Shown: positions 54,140-63,711 of the stretch, piece after piece | Position numbering within the stretch: position 1 is the first letter of the stretch | How the letters are laid out: every line of letters begins with the position of its first letter | Assembly (NCBI GenBank): GCA_049487715.1 | Contig: CP150556.1 | Coordinates: 62,001 to 126,000 of the forward strand | DNA: 64,000 nucleotides | Source of the DNA: Pycnococcus provasolii | Taxonomy: Eukaryota; Chlorophyta; Pseudoscourfieldiophyceae; Pseudoscourfieldiales | Direction: 5' to 3' | The notes under the pieces: model-generated | The model's input: the letters and a program-made list of their open reading frames with translations, nothing else | Database searches by the model: none | Told to the model about the DNA's origin: nothing | Translations under genes and position numbers: made by a program

Positions 54140-55535
54140 CGTGGCGACGGTTCCTCCCCCCCCCGTTATACTCGACGGCTGGCGGCGCAGATGCGGGCGG
54201 CCGCGCCAGCAGTCTGTAGAGGTAAGTTCGCCTCCTCCGTGACTGGCCCTTGCATGCTATGGAGACTGTGAGCGAGTTGCGCGGCTGAAAGGGAAGGTAA
54301 GCTGCTGCGAGCCGTCGTCGACGTGGATGTGGATGTGGATGTGTGTGCGTGTGTATGTGCCCCCGCATTGCCACCGTACAGCACACCAAGTCCTTGCAAG
54401 TCCTCCTCCTCCTCCTATGAGCCTGAGCCTGAGTTCTTCAGACAGGTCTGAGAGAGCTTAACAGAGCCATTCACATCGACGGACCCAACCCCGGCCGCAT
54501 TCCAATCCTCCATGGGGGACCCGGACGGAGAATATGACACTCCTGGCATATTGTTATGATCAGAGGCCTCACCACCACCACCACCACCGGCGGCGGCGGC
54601 CACCACCACCATAGACTAGATGTTTAAAACTGAGACAATCCTGAGACCACCCACAAGGAAGTGTATCTATCCAACTATGACAGTATGCGAGCTAACACAC
54701 CCTTGAACCCTTCCCGTGTTGGAGTTTTTAGGGGTTTGTATTATAGTACGACACATCACCTGTCGAAGTTTGGGGGTTAAGGAGAAGGACAAGAGAAGGT
54801 TCTTTTCAATGGAAGTGGAGACTTCTGACACATTATGTGCTCCCAAGCAAGCTGAAGGGGCCCCCTATCAAGGTGCCGTATGTATTTTTCCGCGTCTTCC
54901 GTCAGTCAGAGCGTGAGCCAGAGGGTGTCCGAGAATTGGTGTCGTCAGCCACCCTTCTGCACCTAGAGGTACCCGTACTACATAAGCTGGTTGTGAACTA
55001 GTGGTACACACTCTTACCAAATACCACCCGTTGTAGTACTAAAAAGTACGACAGAAAAGGCGCGTTTACCTTTAGAATCGGAAGATTTGATTCCTCTGGT
55101 CAGATACTGGGCCCAATTGTGGAAATTTGGTCGGGAAATTAAGTCCACGGTGAACAGTTGCTTCCAATTTGATTGGTCGGGAAATTAAGAGGCTCCACGG
55201 TGAACAGTTGCACACGGTGACCTCCAGGCGGCCTGTGGCCTGTGCAACAACAGCTGTGAGGTGGGACACCCGTTGACTCTTTGAGCCAACAACTGTGAGG
55301 CTGTGAGGCTGTGAGGCTGTACAGGAGGTCGGTGACTGCTCAACCGTATTGCGACCTTTATGTACCTCTTGGCATAATCAAGCCAAAGTGAGAATGACTC
55401 ACTAGTTCCTATGTACCGCAACTCACTGGTGCCCATCCCATATCATTCCATCATTTCCATGAACGGGATTTCTCATTGATTGTTCCGGCCGCTACCTTTC
55501 CTAGAAAAATACCCCTGTACATAGCGCGCTACACT
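54140..55535. other. Intergenic region with short direct repeats
   Basis: About 1.4 kb. A (GTGGAT)n-like microsatellite is at 54320-54340. A roughly 40-bp direct repeat (ggtcgggaaattaag...ccacggtgaacagttgc) is at 55129-55162 and 55173-55210. A gctgtgag repeat is at 55250-55320. No supported gene. Confidence 0.5.
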
Positions 55536-57959
55536 ATGTGGCGCGGTGGTGTTGCTCCTCGTCTCGGTCAGCTTCTCGCAACCACCATAGCGATAGCGCT
55601 CCTGAGCCTGAGAGGAGCTGGAGGAGCACAAGCACAGACAGTGCAGCTCTCAACAGGGAGTGAAAAGCTGCACACGTTCAAAGGAGAAGAACTCTCCAAA
55701 CCTTTTTTTCTACCAACGCGTGAGCCGAAGTTCCTGACGTACGACGAACTGTGGACGGTGCTGCGTAATCCACCGAAGCCGGAGAATGACGGAGCGGTGT
55801 TTCAAATCTTTATGCTTCACGAGTCATTCGAAGTTGAGTTGAATTCAACATTGCTAGCCTGTGAAACAAAGGCGTCAGGAGAACGCAGGTGTGAATTTGG
55901 AAGACCACTGCAAGAAAACGGGTACTCAAGCGTTGTCCTCACTGGCGGTGATGTCGTTAAGTCTCCAGCCGGCGAAATTTGGCGTGTACAGCCTTGCGAA
56001 CACCGCCTGAACCGCATGCGTGCAAATATCTCCGACGGGACAACTATCGTGTTGCCAGCAGGCTTCCAGGTTGTGTTTGAAAACGTGGAGCTCGTTCTTC
56101 CGAGTATACTGACATTTCTCGAAGCTACGAGCTACGGGACCCTGTTGAACAGCACTGGCGCAGATGAAATTAGAGGCAAGCTGATTTTTCGCGACGCCAC
56201 CGTGATGTTTTCGTGCCGAACTCAGACGGACAGGGACAGCCTCGTGTTCTTTGTGACTAACATGCTGGCAAACCAGTATTTCGTGAACCTGTTTTCTGGA
56301 GATAATGCGTCGCAGCGAGAGATTCCGCCTCCCAACCCGCCGTATGCGCTTGATACGAAAAAGATAACGCGCATGGCGTGGTACCTCGAAAAAGATGGCG
56401 TCAAGTTGAACGACGTTCCCACCAATGAGCCGTGGCGAAGTGTTCTGCTCGTGAAGAACGCAACTACGGTCTGCTACACAAACACAACGCGCGAAGCAAA
56501 TCTCGGCATCACGACGACATCTCCACCAGCACCACAGTCCGACGACAGCGGCAAGAACGGACGCAGCCGTGACATAAGTCCTGCTCTTGTTGCCATTATT
56601 TCAGCGGGCGCCTTCATCATCCTCGTCGTATCAGCAAAGGTGACGTGGGACTACGTCTTACGTCGCATTCGCCCTTCGCCGCAGAGCGATAGCAAGATGA
56701 TGGAAAGCAGTGGTGGCGAGCTCGCGTCGGTCGTCGTCACACCCGCGCTCCCAACGTCCTCGGACTCGTCTTACTCTTCAACTGATAAAGACGGTACCGA
56801 CAGTAATCAAAATGCCGCGACGGTCTCGTTGAAGGTGATGATGCCAGAGCTCGCAAGCGTCGAGCAAGCCGAGGAGCTCGTCCAGAGTGTGACAACGGGC
56901 AACCTGTTCAAGCTCGTTGGCAACAATGACACGAAGTTGCACCCCGACTGGAATTTCGACGCCTTCAAGTTTGCGCGTGAAACGGTTACGCCGCTCGCCA
57001 TGATGGCCATGCATGTGATGGAGGCGCGCAATCTGCCAAGTCAGCTCAAGCTCGACCGCCTCAAGCTCGCGCGCCTGCTGCTGACTGCAGAGCGTGGGTA
57101 CACGCCTGCGAATCCGTACCACAATGCCGTGCATGCTGCAAATGTCGTTCGGACTCTTTACTGCATACTGAACGCAGCTCAAGCCGACGCGTTCAGCCCT
57201 GCGATGGAGTTCGCCGCGCTGCTCGCCGCGGTGATGCACGACGTTGGACACCCAGGCCGATCGAACGGGTTTATGGTGAAACGCCGAAAGTTCTCGTTCG
57301 TGATCAATGAGGGCGACGTGAATGAGCAGGTGTCCGCGATGATCATGAAGATCATGCTATCTATGCCTGAGCTGGACATCTTCCAGACGAAAGTGCACGG
57401 TGAGCATCTGCGTACCGCGATCTTGAACCTTTGCATCGAGCTGATCCTCATCACATCTTTTGCGAGGTACAGCGCCTTAACAACTAAGCTCGAAGCCATC
57501 TTGGAGGATGATGGCGACCACTTCTGCGGGGCTTGGGGTGTGATGCGAGAGGATGACTTCACAAACCAAGAGGCCATCAGTCTGCTCGAGCTGGCGTTGG
57601 TGTGTTCCGACATCGGGCATGTGTGCGACGAGTGGGGTGTGCACGAAGAGTGGGTGGCACGTTTGACGGAGGAATTCCACTTGGAGGGTGACGACGTGAA
57701 ACTGGACGGGCAAAAGCCGGCACCATTCATGGATCGCGATGCTGGAGGCTTTTTTAATCTGCAAGATGGTCAGGTTGGTTTTCTGGAGAACGTCGCACTC
57801 CCACTGATGCGCCTCGTGCCGCGGCTGTTCGGTGAGAAAGTGGCACCACTTGTGACGCGCACAGAAGCGAACAAGTGGAAATGGCAGACGCTCGTCGAAG
57901 CTCGCAGGGCGAGTGAGAAGCACGTGAGCTGGGCGAGTTCCAACAAGGAGGCGAAGTGA
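55536..57959 (+). CDS. Receptor-like membrane cyclic nucleotide phosphodiesterase
   Basis: 807 residues from the first ATG (55536; the longer frame starts at TTG). A signal peptide (about 10-32) leads to an extracellular domain of about 310 residues with Cys pairs and NST/NAS/NAT/NTT glycosylation sites that I do not recognise. One membrane span follows (SPALVAIISAGAFIILVVSA, about 346-368), then a Ser-rich linker and a class I PDE catalytic domain. That domain has YHNAVHAANVV (metal His), MHDVGHPG (HD), CSDIGHVCDEW with EFHLEGD (canonical ADI and EFF.QGD regions) and GQVGFLENVALPL with the purine-binding Gln. It hydrolyses cAMP and/or cGMP at the membrane; an outside signal through the ectodomain is inferred. 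Confidence 0.9.
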   Translation: MWRGGVAPRLGQLLATTIAIALLSLRGAGGAQAQTVQLSTGSEKLHTFKGEELSKPFFLPTREPKFLTYDELWTVLRNPPKPENDGAVFQIFMLHESFEVELNSTLLACETKASGERRCEFGRPLQENGYSSVVLTGGDVVKSPAGEIWRVQPCEHRLNRMRANISDGTTIVLPAGFQVVFENVELVLPSILTFLEATSYGTLLNSTGADEIRGKLIFRDATVMFSCRTQTDRDSLVFFVTNMLANQYFVNLFSGDNASQREIPPPNPPYALDTKKITRMAWYLEKDGVKLNDVPTNEPWRSVLLVKNATTVCYTNTTREANLGITTTSPPAPQSDDSGKNGRSRDISPALVAIISAGAFIILVVSAKVTWDYVLRRIRPSPQSDSKMMESSGGELASVVVTPALPTSSDSSYSSTDKDGTDSNQNAATVSLKVMMPELASVEQAEELVQSVTTGNLFKLVGNNDTKLHPDWNFDAFKFARETVTPLAMMAMHVMEARNLPSQLKLDRLKLARLLLTAERGYTPANPYHNAVHAANVVRTLYCILNAAQADAFSPAMEFAALLAAVMHDVGHPGRSNGFMVKRRKFSFVINEGDVNEQVSAMIMKIMLSMPELDIFQTKVHGEHLRTAILNLCIELILITSFARYSALTTKLEAILEDDGDHFCGAWGVMREDDFTNQEAISLLELALVCSDIGHVCDEWGVHEEWVARLTEEFHLEGDDVKLDGQKPAPFMDRDAGGFFNLQDGQVGFLENVALPLMRLVPRLFGEKVAPLVTRTEANKWKWQTLVEARRASEKHVSWASSNKEAK

Positions 57960-58300
57960 CGACGGCGACGACGACGACGACGACGATGATGATGATGATG
58001 ATGATGCGGGCACGCGTGGGCACCTGCTCTCGCTCAGACCACTGGAAACAATACAATTGTATATAATGATATAATACGGGACGACAATCACATTCGCAGG
58101 TATATTAATCAAAGCTGTGTATAGTTCTTTCACCGGGTACAATTATTGTTTTTAAACGTGTTCATATAATATTTTATTTTACTTGTAACTCAAAACACAA
58201 AACACATGAAATCGACTCAACAGCAATCCAACGAAATTTGCGTTCCCTTAGGCATCTGGACTTACGGACGGCTGACGCCGCCGCCATGATGCCATGATGG
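56705..58300 (+). repeat. Duplicated PDE block, copy 1
   Basis: Starts at aagcagtggtggcgag (56705) and runs through the catalytic domain and 3' flank to about 58300. It pairs with 59615 to about 61175. From ggtaccgacag (56793) to the stop the offset is exactly 2,880 bp, and I count 8 base differences, 3 of them amino-acid changes. The linker just before is divergent and 30 bp longer here. Confidence 0.95.
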
Positions 58301-58949
58301 CAATGACAAGCTCATAGCGCGTCACGCACAGCACCGTTTTGCTCGCACTACCCTTACATAGCCTACTCCTACTATGATAAGGACTGTGCACGCTGATGAT
58401 GGTGTGTTGTTGAGCCTCGAGGAGTGCGTGAGCTGAGCCTCGGAGGCCGGGAGGTGGCTGCTGAGGGGGAAGCATTTCTGCATTTTATGTACACGACGCA
58501 TTGTTTTACATGACCAACACTACCCATTTTTTTTAAACCGCATCTCTCTTCGAACGAGCGTGGAAAAAGGAACAAAGTTTGCACCATTTGCGGCGAGAAC
58601 AACAATTGGCCTTCTCGCCGGTTCCCTTGTTTTCTCTTCATTCGCATGGAGCTGTGACGTCATCGGCACGATCCACATCACTGATCAATCAGCAATCGCA
58701 AAATCCAGCGGCACTTTTTAATGGATGGATCAGCAAGGCGAGGGACCTATGTATGTAGGCGAGGGTTTCTATCGGATTTGCGCGTCTGATTTTGGCGGCC
58801 AAATCAGACGACTTTTCGGCGCCTTTTCGGCGACTTCGACAGGCAAGTACCAAACTAGGCGCGACTTTCTGGGCAAGGCGAACATAGACTAAACTTTACT
58901 GTACAGTCGCAGTCGCCCCCGGCCCCCGGCTGCCCGGTCCCCTGGGGTG
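57960..58949. other. 3' flank of PDE copy 1 and 5' flank of copy 2
   Basis: A (GAC)n(GAT)n microsatellite follows the stop, then AT-rich sequence shared with copy 2 up to about 58300. After that comes unique sequence leading to the second PDE gene. No separate gene is seen. Confidence 0.5.
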
Positions 58950-60835
58950 ATGGCGGCGAATATTGCGGCCGCTTCGTCGGAGGACAGACACGCACACAGC
59001 AGATTTGAGGGCGAGAATGACGAATGGAAGGTGTTCGTGCATGGTGGACACAACAACCACGACGCCTTGACGACGGGTGAAACATGCGACAGACGCGAGC
59101 TTAACGTCAAAACCGCGCTCGCCGCCATCAGCTTCTGGCACGCCGTGGCTGTTCTATTGGCTCTTATTCAAGTACAAGAGCTCAAAGTTCTTCCTTTGCG
59201 AGTCTTGTTAATCTTCTTGGGTGAACATGCAGCCCTCTCTCTTTATGCATTCGTGATGCGTGTATTTTTTGTGAATAACAAGAAGGCTGTGCAGACGTAC
59301 CGGCTCTTTGCCTTCGTCGTCTTGCTCATACTACCAATCAACTTCTCACGAAGTCATAATGAGTTTGATAAATTAAAGGGGTTCTCATCCGCTCTATATT
59401 TCATCACGTACTATGGGTGGTACAGCTACTTGCTCAGAGATAGAATTGTCGCCGTCCTGGCAGAGGCAAGTCTCGTCGCAGTCGCCATCTTAGCGGTGGA
59501 AATTTCTTACCAACGCGATGCACTTACTTTGACGTACGAGTCTACGGGCATGGCTTGCTTCATCTTTCTACTGTACACCTGGGTAGAGGAAAAGAGCGAA
59601 AGAAAGATTATAGTAAGCAGTGGTGGCGAGCTCGCGTCGGTCGAATCTTCTTCCTGTCTATCTGATAATGACGGTACCGACAGTAATCAAAATGCCGCGA
59701 CGGTCTCGTTGAAGGTGATGATGCCAGAGCTCGCAAGCGTCGAGCAAGCCGAGGAGCTCGTCCAGAGTGTGACAACGGGCAACCTGTTCAAGCTCGTTGG
59801 CAACAATGACACGAAGTTGCACCCCGACTGGAATTTCGACGCCTTCAAGTTTGCGCGTGAAACGGTTACGCCGCTCGCCATGATGGCCATGCATGTGATG
59901 GAGGCGCGCAATCTGCCAAGTCGGCTCAAGCTCGACCGCCTCAAGCTCGCGCGCCTGCTGCTGACTGCGGAGCGTGGGTATACGCCTGCGAATCCGTACC
60001 ACAATGCCGTGCATGCTGCAAATGTCGTTCGGACTCTTTACTGCATACTGAACGCAGCTCAAGCCGACGCGTTCAGCCCTGCGATGGAGTTCGCCGCGCT
60101 GCTCGCCGCGGTGATGCACGACGTTGGACACCCAGGCCGATCGAACGCGTTTATGGTGAAACGCCGAAAGTTCTCGTTCGTGATCAATGAGGGCGACGTG
60201 AATGAGCAGGTGTCCGCGATGATCATGAAGATCATGCTATCTATGCCTGAGCTGGACATCTTCCAGACGAAAGTGCACGGTGAGCATCTGCGTACCGCGA
60301 TCTTGAACCTTTGCATCGAGCTGATCCTCATCACATCTTTTGCGAGGTACAGCGCCTTAACAACTAAGCTCGAAGCCATCTTGGAGGATGAGGGCGACCA
60401 CTTCTGCGGGGCTTGGGGTGTGATGCGAGAAGATGACTTCACAAACCAAGAGGCCATCAGTCTGCTCGAGCTGGCTTTGGTGTGTTCCGACATCGGGCAT
60501 GTGTGCGACGAGTGGGGTGTGCACGAAGAGTGGGTGGCACGTTTGACGGAGGAATTCCACTTGGAGGGTGACGACGTGAAACTGGACGGGCAAAAGCCGG
60601 CACCATTCATGGATCGCGATGCTGGAGGCTTTTTTAATCTGCAAGATGGTCAGGTTGGTTTTCTGGAGAACGTCGCACTCCCTCTGATGCGCCTCGTGCC
60701 GCGGCTGTTCGGTGAGAAAGTGGCACCACTTGTGACGCGCACAGAAGCGAACAAGTGGAAATGGCAGACGCTCGTCGAAGCTCGCAGGGCGAGTGAGAAG
60801 CACGTGAGCTGGGCGAGTTCCAACAAGGAGGCGAA

Positions 60836-60839
<4 letters not shown>
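58950..60839 (+). CDS. Polytopic membrane cyclic nucleotide phosphodiesterase
   Basis: 629 residues from the ATG at 58950 (the codon before is GTG). A hydrophilic start of about 50 residues is followed by six hydrophobic segments (nt about 59116-59590: FWHAVAVLLALIQ; LRVLLIFLGEHAALSLY; RLFAFVVLLILPINF; ALYFITYYGWYSYL; IVAVLAEASLVAVAILAV; GMACFIFLLYTWV). This six-span N-terminus is unlike the single-span ectodomain of the previous gene. The catalytic part is the same class I PDE domain (YHNAVHA, MHDVGHPG, CSDIGHVC, GQVGFL), differing at three residues (SR for SQ, NA for NG, DE for DD). Cyclic nucleotide hydrolysis is expected; the membrane part may sense lipids, light or another membrane signal. 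Confidence 0.88.
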
Positions 60840-60866
<27 letters not shown>

Positions 60867-61175
60867 TGATGATGATGATGATGATGATGCGCGCACGCGT
60901 GGGCACCTGCTCTCGCTCAGACCACTGGAAATAATATAATTGTATATAATAATATAAATTCGCAGGTACATGAATCAAAGCTGTGTATAGTTCTTTCACG
61001 GGTACAATAATTGTTTTTTTATTATAAAACGTGTTCATATAATATTTTATTTTACTTGTAACTCAAAACACAAAACACATGAAATCGACTCAACAGCAAT
61101 CCAACGAAATTTGCATCTGTTCCCTTAAGGGTAGGCATCTGGACTTACGGACGGCTGACGCCGCCATGATGGCAA
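59615..61175 (+). repeat. Duplicated PDE block, copy 2
   Basis: Near-identical partner of 56705-58300, including the 3' GAC/GAT microsatellite (different length) and AT-rich tail (small indels). Identity fails upstream of 59615, where the unrelated membrane module begins. Confidence 0.95.
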
Positions 61176-61322
61176 CATTTGACTTGACGTGCTCATCATA
61201 GCGCGCATTCAGGAGCCCCCCACCCGTGAAGATGTGAAAACCCCCGGTCGTCCCTGAATGAACCCCTTACCTTTTTATGCCCCCTGCGCCCTCGCCAAAC
61301 TGCCTCCCTCCCTGTCACAATC
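60840..61322. other. Intergenic region
   Basis: The duplicated PDE 3' flank to about 61175, then about 150 bp of unique C-rich sequence immediately before the WD40 gene. No gene is seen. Confidence 0.5.
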
Positions 61323-62765
61323 ATGCCGCGAACAAAGCAATTAATGCGACGCAAGACAGGTGGCAAAGCTCCGCGAACTATGCGGTGGGTCCAGGGCGCC
61401 GGTCCAGGGAGTGGCACGAGCAATGGCAACCCAGGGAGTGGCACGAGCAATGGCAACCCAGGGAGTGGCACGAGCAACGGCAACCCAGGAAGTGGAGCAG
61501 CCCCTCATGAGCCTGAGTACGTGGTGGTCAGGGAGCCAGTGGTGGTCCACGGGACGGAAGGCGGAGCAGCTTCGTCGAGCTCGCCGCGCATCGTCAGTGA
61601 CAACGCTGCAGTGACGCTGGTAGGCCACACGGACGGCGTCTTGTCTGCGCGATACAGCACAGATGGAAAGCACGTCGTGTCTACAAGCATGGACAAAACT
61701 GTCCGTATATGGAATGTCGAAACGCGCAAAACCGAGAAGAAGTACGAAGGGCACAAGCAGTGGGTGCTTGATGCCACTTTGAGCCCAGACGGCGAGGATT
61801 GTGTTTCACTTGGCGATGGCGAAGGCCTCAGGCAATGGTCTGTGGGAACGGCACTTCAAGAGCATCAGGCCACGAGAACCAGGACACGATTGCGGCTCCG
61901 TTCTGTCTCGTACAGTTTTGACGGAAAGTATCTTGCGTGTGCGTCGTGGGACGCTAAAAATGTGTGCGTCTTCCACACGTGGAAGACGCGTGGAATGTCG
62001 CGTCCTGTCGCTTCCTGTCGACAAGACGGCTATCAATACAATACAATACTTTCCAATGGCTATCAATACATTTTACGTCACAATTGCCGCGTCGAAAATG
62101 CGCGCTTCAACCCTGTCAACAGCAATCTTGTTGTATCAGCTGGCTGCGACAACACGGTGAGGGCGTGGGACGTTAAGGAATGCAAGTGCAAGTACGAGCT
62201 TATTGGCCACTCGCGCATAGTTTATGCGGCAACTTACAGTCCTGATGGTAACTACATCGCCTCAGCTAGTCTCGACGGTACGGTGCGTGTGTGGAACACA
62301 CGCGTGGCGTTTGCGCGCCGAGACACATGCGTTTGCGCGCCCACGCATGTGCTGCGTGGGCACACGAGCTCTGTGAATGATGCATCATGGAGCCCGGATG
62401 GGACTAGAATTGTGTCAGCGAGCGACGATAATACACTCAGGATTTGGTGGTCAGCGACGGGTCAGTGCGTGCAGATTTTGAAGGGCCACATGCAATTTGT
62501 GACGTCAGCATCGTGGAGTCCGGATGGGCTACGTGTCCTATCAGGCAGCCGGGACTACACTGTGATGATTTGGAATGTCGGTGCTGCTGCCAAGCCTACT
62601 GCTGCAGTGGAGGTCGACTCCGAGGATGACGTTCTTCTTGTCGAGGACCGTAGCGCAGACGAGGTGCGTGAGGCGAAGAAGCGAAAGCTCGGCGTGGTGG
62701 ATCTTAGCGGTTCTAGCGCCGGCGCTGGTGCAGGCGGCACGCGCTCAGTCGTTGTAATCGAGTAA
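61323..62765 (+). CDS. WD40 protein with histone H3-tail-like N-terminus
   Basis: 480 residues, intronless. The first 18 codons read MPRTKQLMRRKTGGKAPR. After the Met, 12 of 17 residues match the histone H3 tail without a gap (R2, T3, K4, Q5, R8, T11, G12, G13, K14, A15, P16, R17); K9 is Arg and S10 is Lys. A flexible linker of SGTSNGNPG repeats follows, then about seven WD40 repeats (about 97-420; GHTDGV...SMDKTVRIWN, GHSRIVYAATYSPDG, GHTSSVNDASWSPDG, GHMQFVTSASWSPDG). The C-terminus has a KKRK nuclear-type signal and hydrophobic-acidic patches (DVLLVED, VVVIE) like SUMO-interacting motifs. No histone fold is present. A nuclear, chromatin-linked role is inferred; WD40 propellers such as WDR5 and EED bind H3 tails. 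Confidence 0.88.
   Translation: MPRTKQLMRRKTGGKAPRTMRWVQGAGPGSGTSNGNPGSGTSNGNPGSGTSNGNPGSGAAPHEPEYVVVREPVVVHGTEGGAASSSSPRIVSDNAAVTLVGHTDGVLSARYSTDGKHVVSTSMDKTVRIWNVETRKTEKKYEGHKQWVLDATLSPDGEDCVSLGDGEGLRQWSVGTALQEHQATRTRTRLRLRSVSYSFDGKYLACASWDAKNVCVFHTWKTRGMSRPVASCRQDGYQYNTILSNGYQYILRHNCRVENARFNPVNSNLVVSAGCDNTVRAWDVKECKCKYELIGHSRIVYAATYSPDGNYIASASLDGTVRVWNTRVAFARRDTCVCAPTHVLRGHTSSVNDASWSPDGTRIVSASDDNTLRIWWSATGQCVQILKGHMQFVTSASWSPDGLRVLSGSRDYTVMIWNVGAAAKPTAAVEVDSEDDVLLVEDRSADEVREAKKRKLGVVDLSGSSAGAGAGGTRSVVVIE
61410..61497 (+). repeat. 27-bp coding tandem repeat (SGTSNGNPG)
   Basis: Three near-perfect copies of a 27-bp unit (gggagtggcacgagcaatgg plus caaccca) and a partial fourth encode the Gly/Ser/Asn linker between the H3-like tail and the propeller. 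Confidence 0.93.
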
Positions 62766-62804
62766 AAGTCAAAACATTACACTATAACACACACATATGT
62801 CATC

Positions 62805-63711
62805 TCACGACTGGTTCTTCCTTATGACGTACATGTAGAAGCGCGCCTTGGCGCCCTTGCGGAGTACATCCGTGTGCTCGAGTGTCCACCCGTACTCCGC
62901 CTCGTGCCCTTGCTCGTTTCCCATGAGCAGTGGCACGCGATCGTCTGGCTCACCATAGCTTAGGCATACGTAGACGCCACCAGGTACAAGCACTCTGCTC
63001 GTCTCGGCTAACATTTTGCGAACTGTCACCGCCTCGTCCACTCCTTCCTCTCCTTCTTGCATAAGACTGTCAAGAGTCGCCTTATCCAGCACGGCGTCCA
63101 CCGTTTCGTCTTCAAACTCGCGTGACATCGCCGTGACGTCTGCGACGAGGTATCTGCACATTTTATTTGGCACGTTGTTCATGCGTTGTATGCATATTTC
63201 GCTGTAGTCGACACCGACGACTTGTTCGTACCCGTCTTTGGCCATGTGTTCTCCGAGCAGTGAGAGGCCGCATCCGAGCAGTAGAACCATTTTCTCTTTG
63301 TAAGGTATGTGCGTATTTATATAAGTTTGTAGCGCCTGGTAGTCCAGAAACCACTCGTTCGTGACACCTGAACTTCGCTTTTCCCTCGGAGGTTGTGCCC
63401 TTGTTGCTGTTTCCATATGGTTCTCTGCGAAAGGTTCTTGCGGTGCCAGATCCGAAGAATCCGTATCATGTTTCGGATTTTCATCATCATCAACATCGGC
63501 AGCAACATCCGTCCCCGAGAGGTCCGAGACGGTATCGCTTATCCCAGTACGCCTTTGAGCCGTACACTGATGCTGCCTTAGATGATTGAGAAACCGTAAG
63601 GTTAGACTCTGAAGTAGAATCCTTCTCCTTCTCCTTCTCCTTCTCTTTCTCTTGAAGTTGAAGTTTCTTCTCCATGAGTTTATACAGGAACGACTCCAGT
63701 TTCGACGACAT
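62805..63711 (-). CDS. Class I SAM-dependent methyltransferase (EEF1AKMT4/METTL13-like)
   Basis: Exon 1 is 63711-63531 and exon 2 63367-62805, with a proposed 163-nt intron 63530-63368 (gtctcg...ttcag). The join gives YWDKRY-R-VTNEWFLDYQAL, matching the family's YWdxRY...EWFldY start; without splicing the frame is lost. The product is 247 residues: a Lys/Glu-rich coil (about 15-32), then a Rossmann methyltransferase with VLLLGCGLSLLGEHM (motif I), VVGVDYSEICIQRM, LVADVTAM, VDAVLDKATLDSL and VLVPGGVYVCLSYG. Relatives methylate lysines of translation elongation factor 1A. The substrate here is unproven. It is convergent with the H3-tail WD40 gene (39 bp between stops). Confidence 0.8.

Noticed and set aside
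56705-61175. PDE duplication as a pure assembly error
   Set aside because: The 5' halves are unrelated, base changes are spread through the block, and the 3' flanks differ by indels; it cannot be fully excluded without long reads.
61323-61400. A genuine histone H3 gene or H3 pseudogene
   Set aside because: Similarity stops after about 18 residues and no histone fold follows; the frame continues into an intact WD40 domain.
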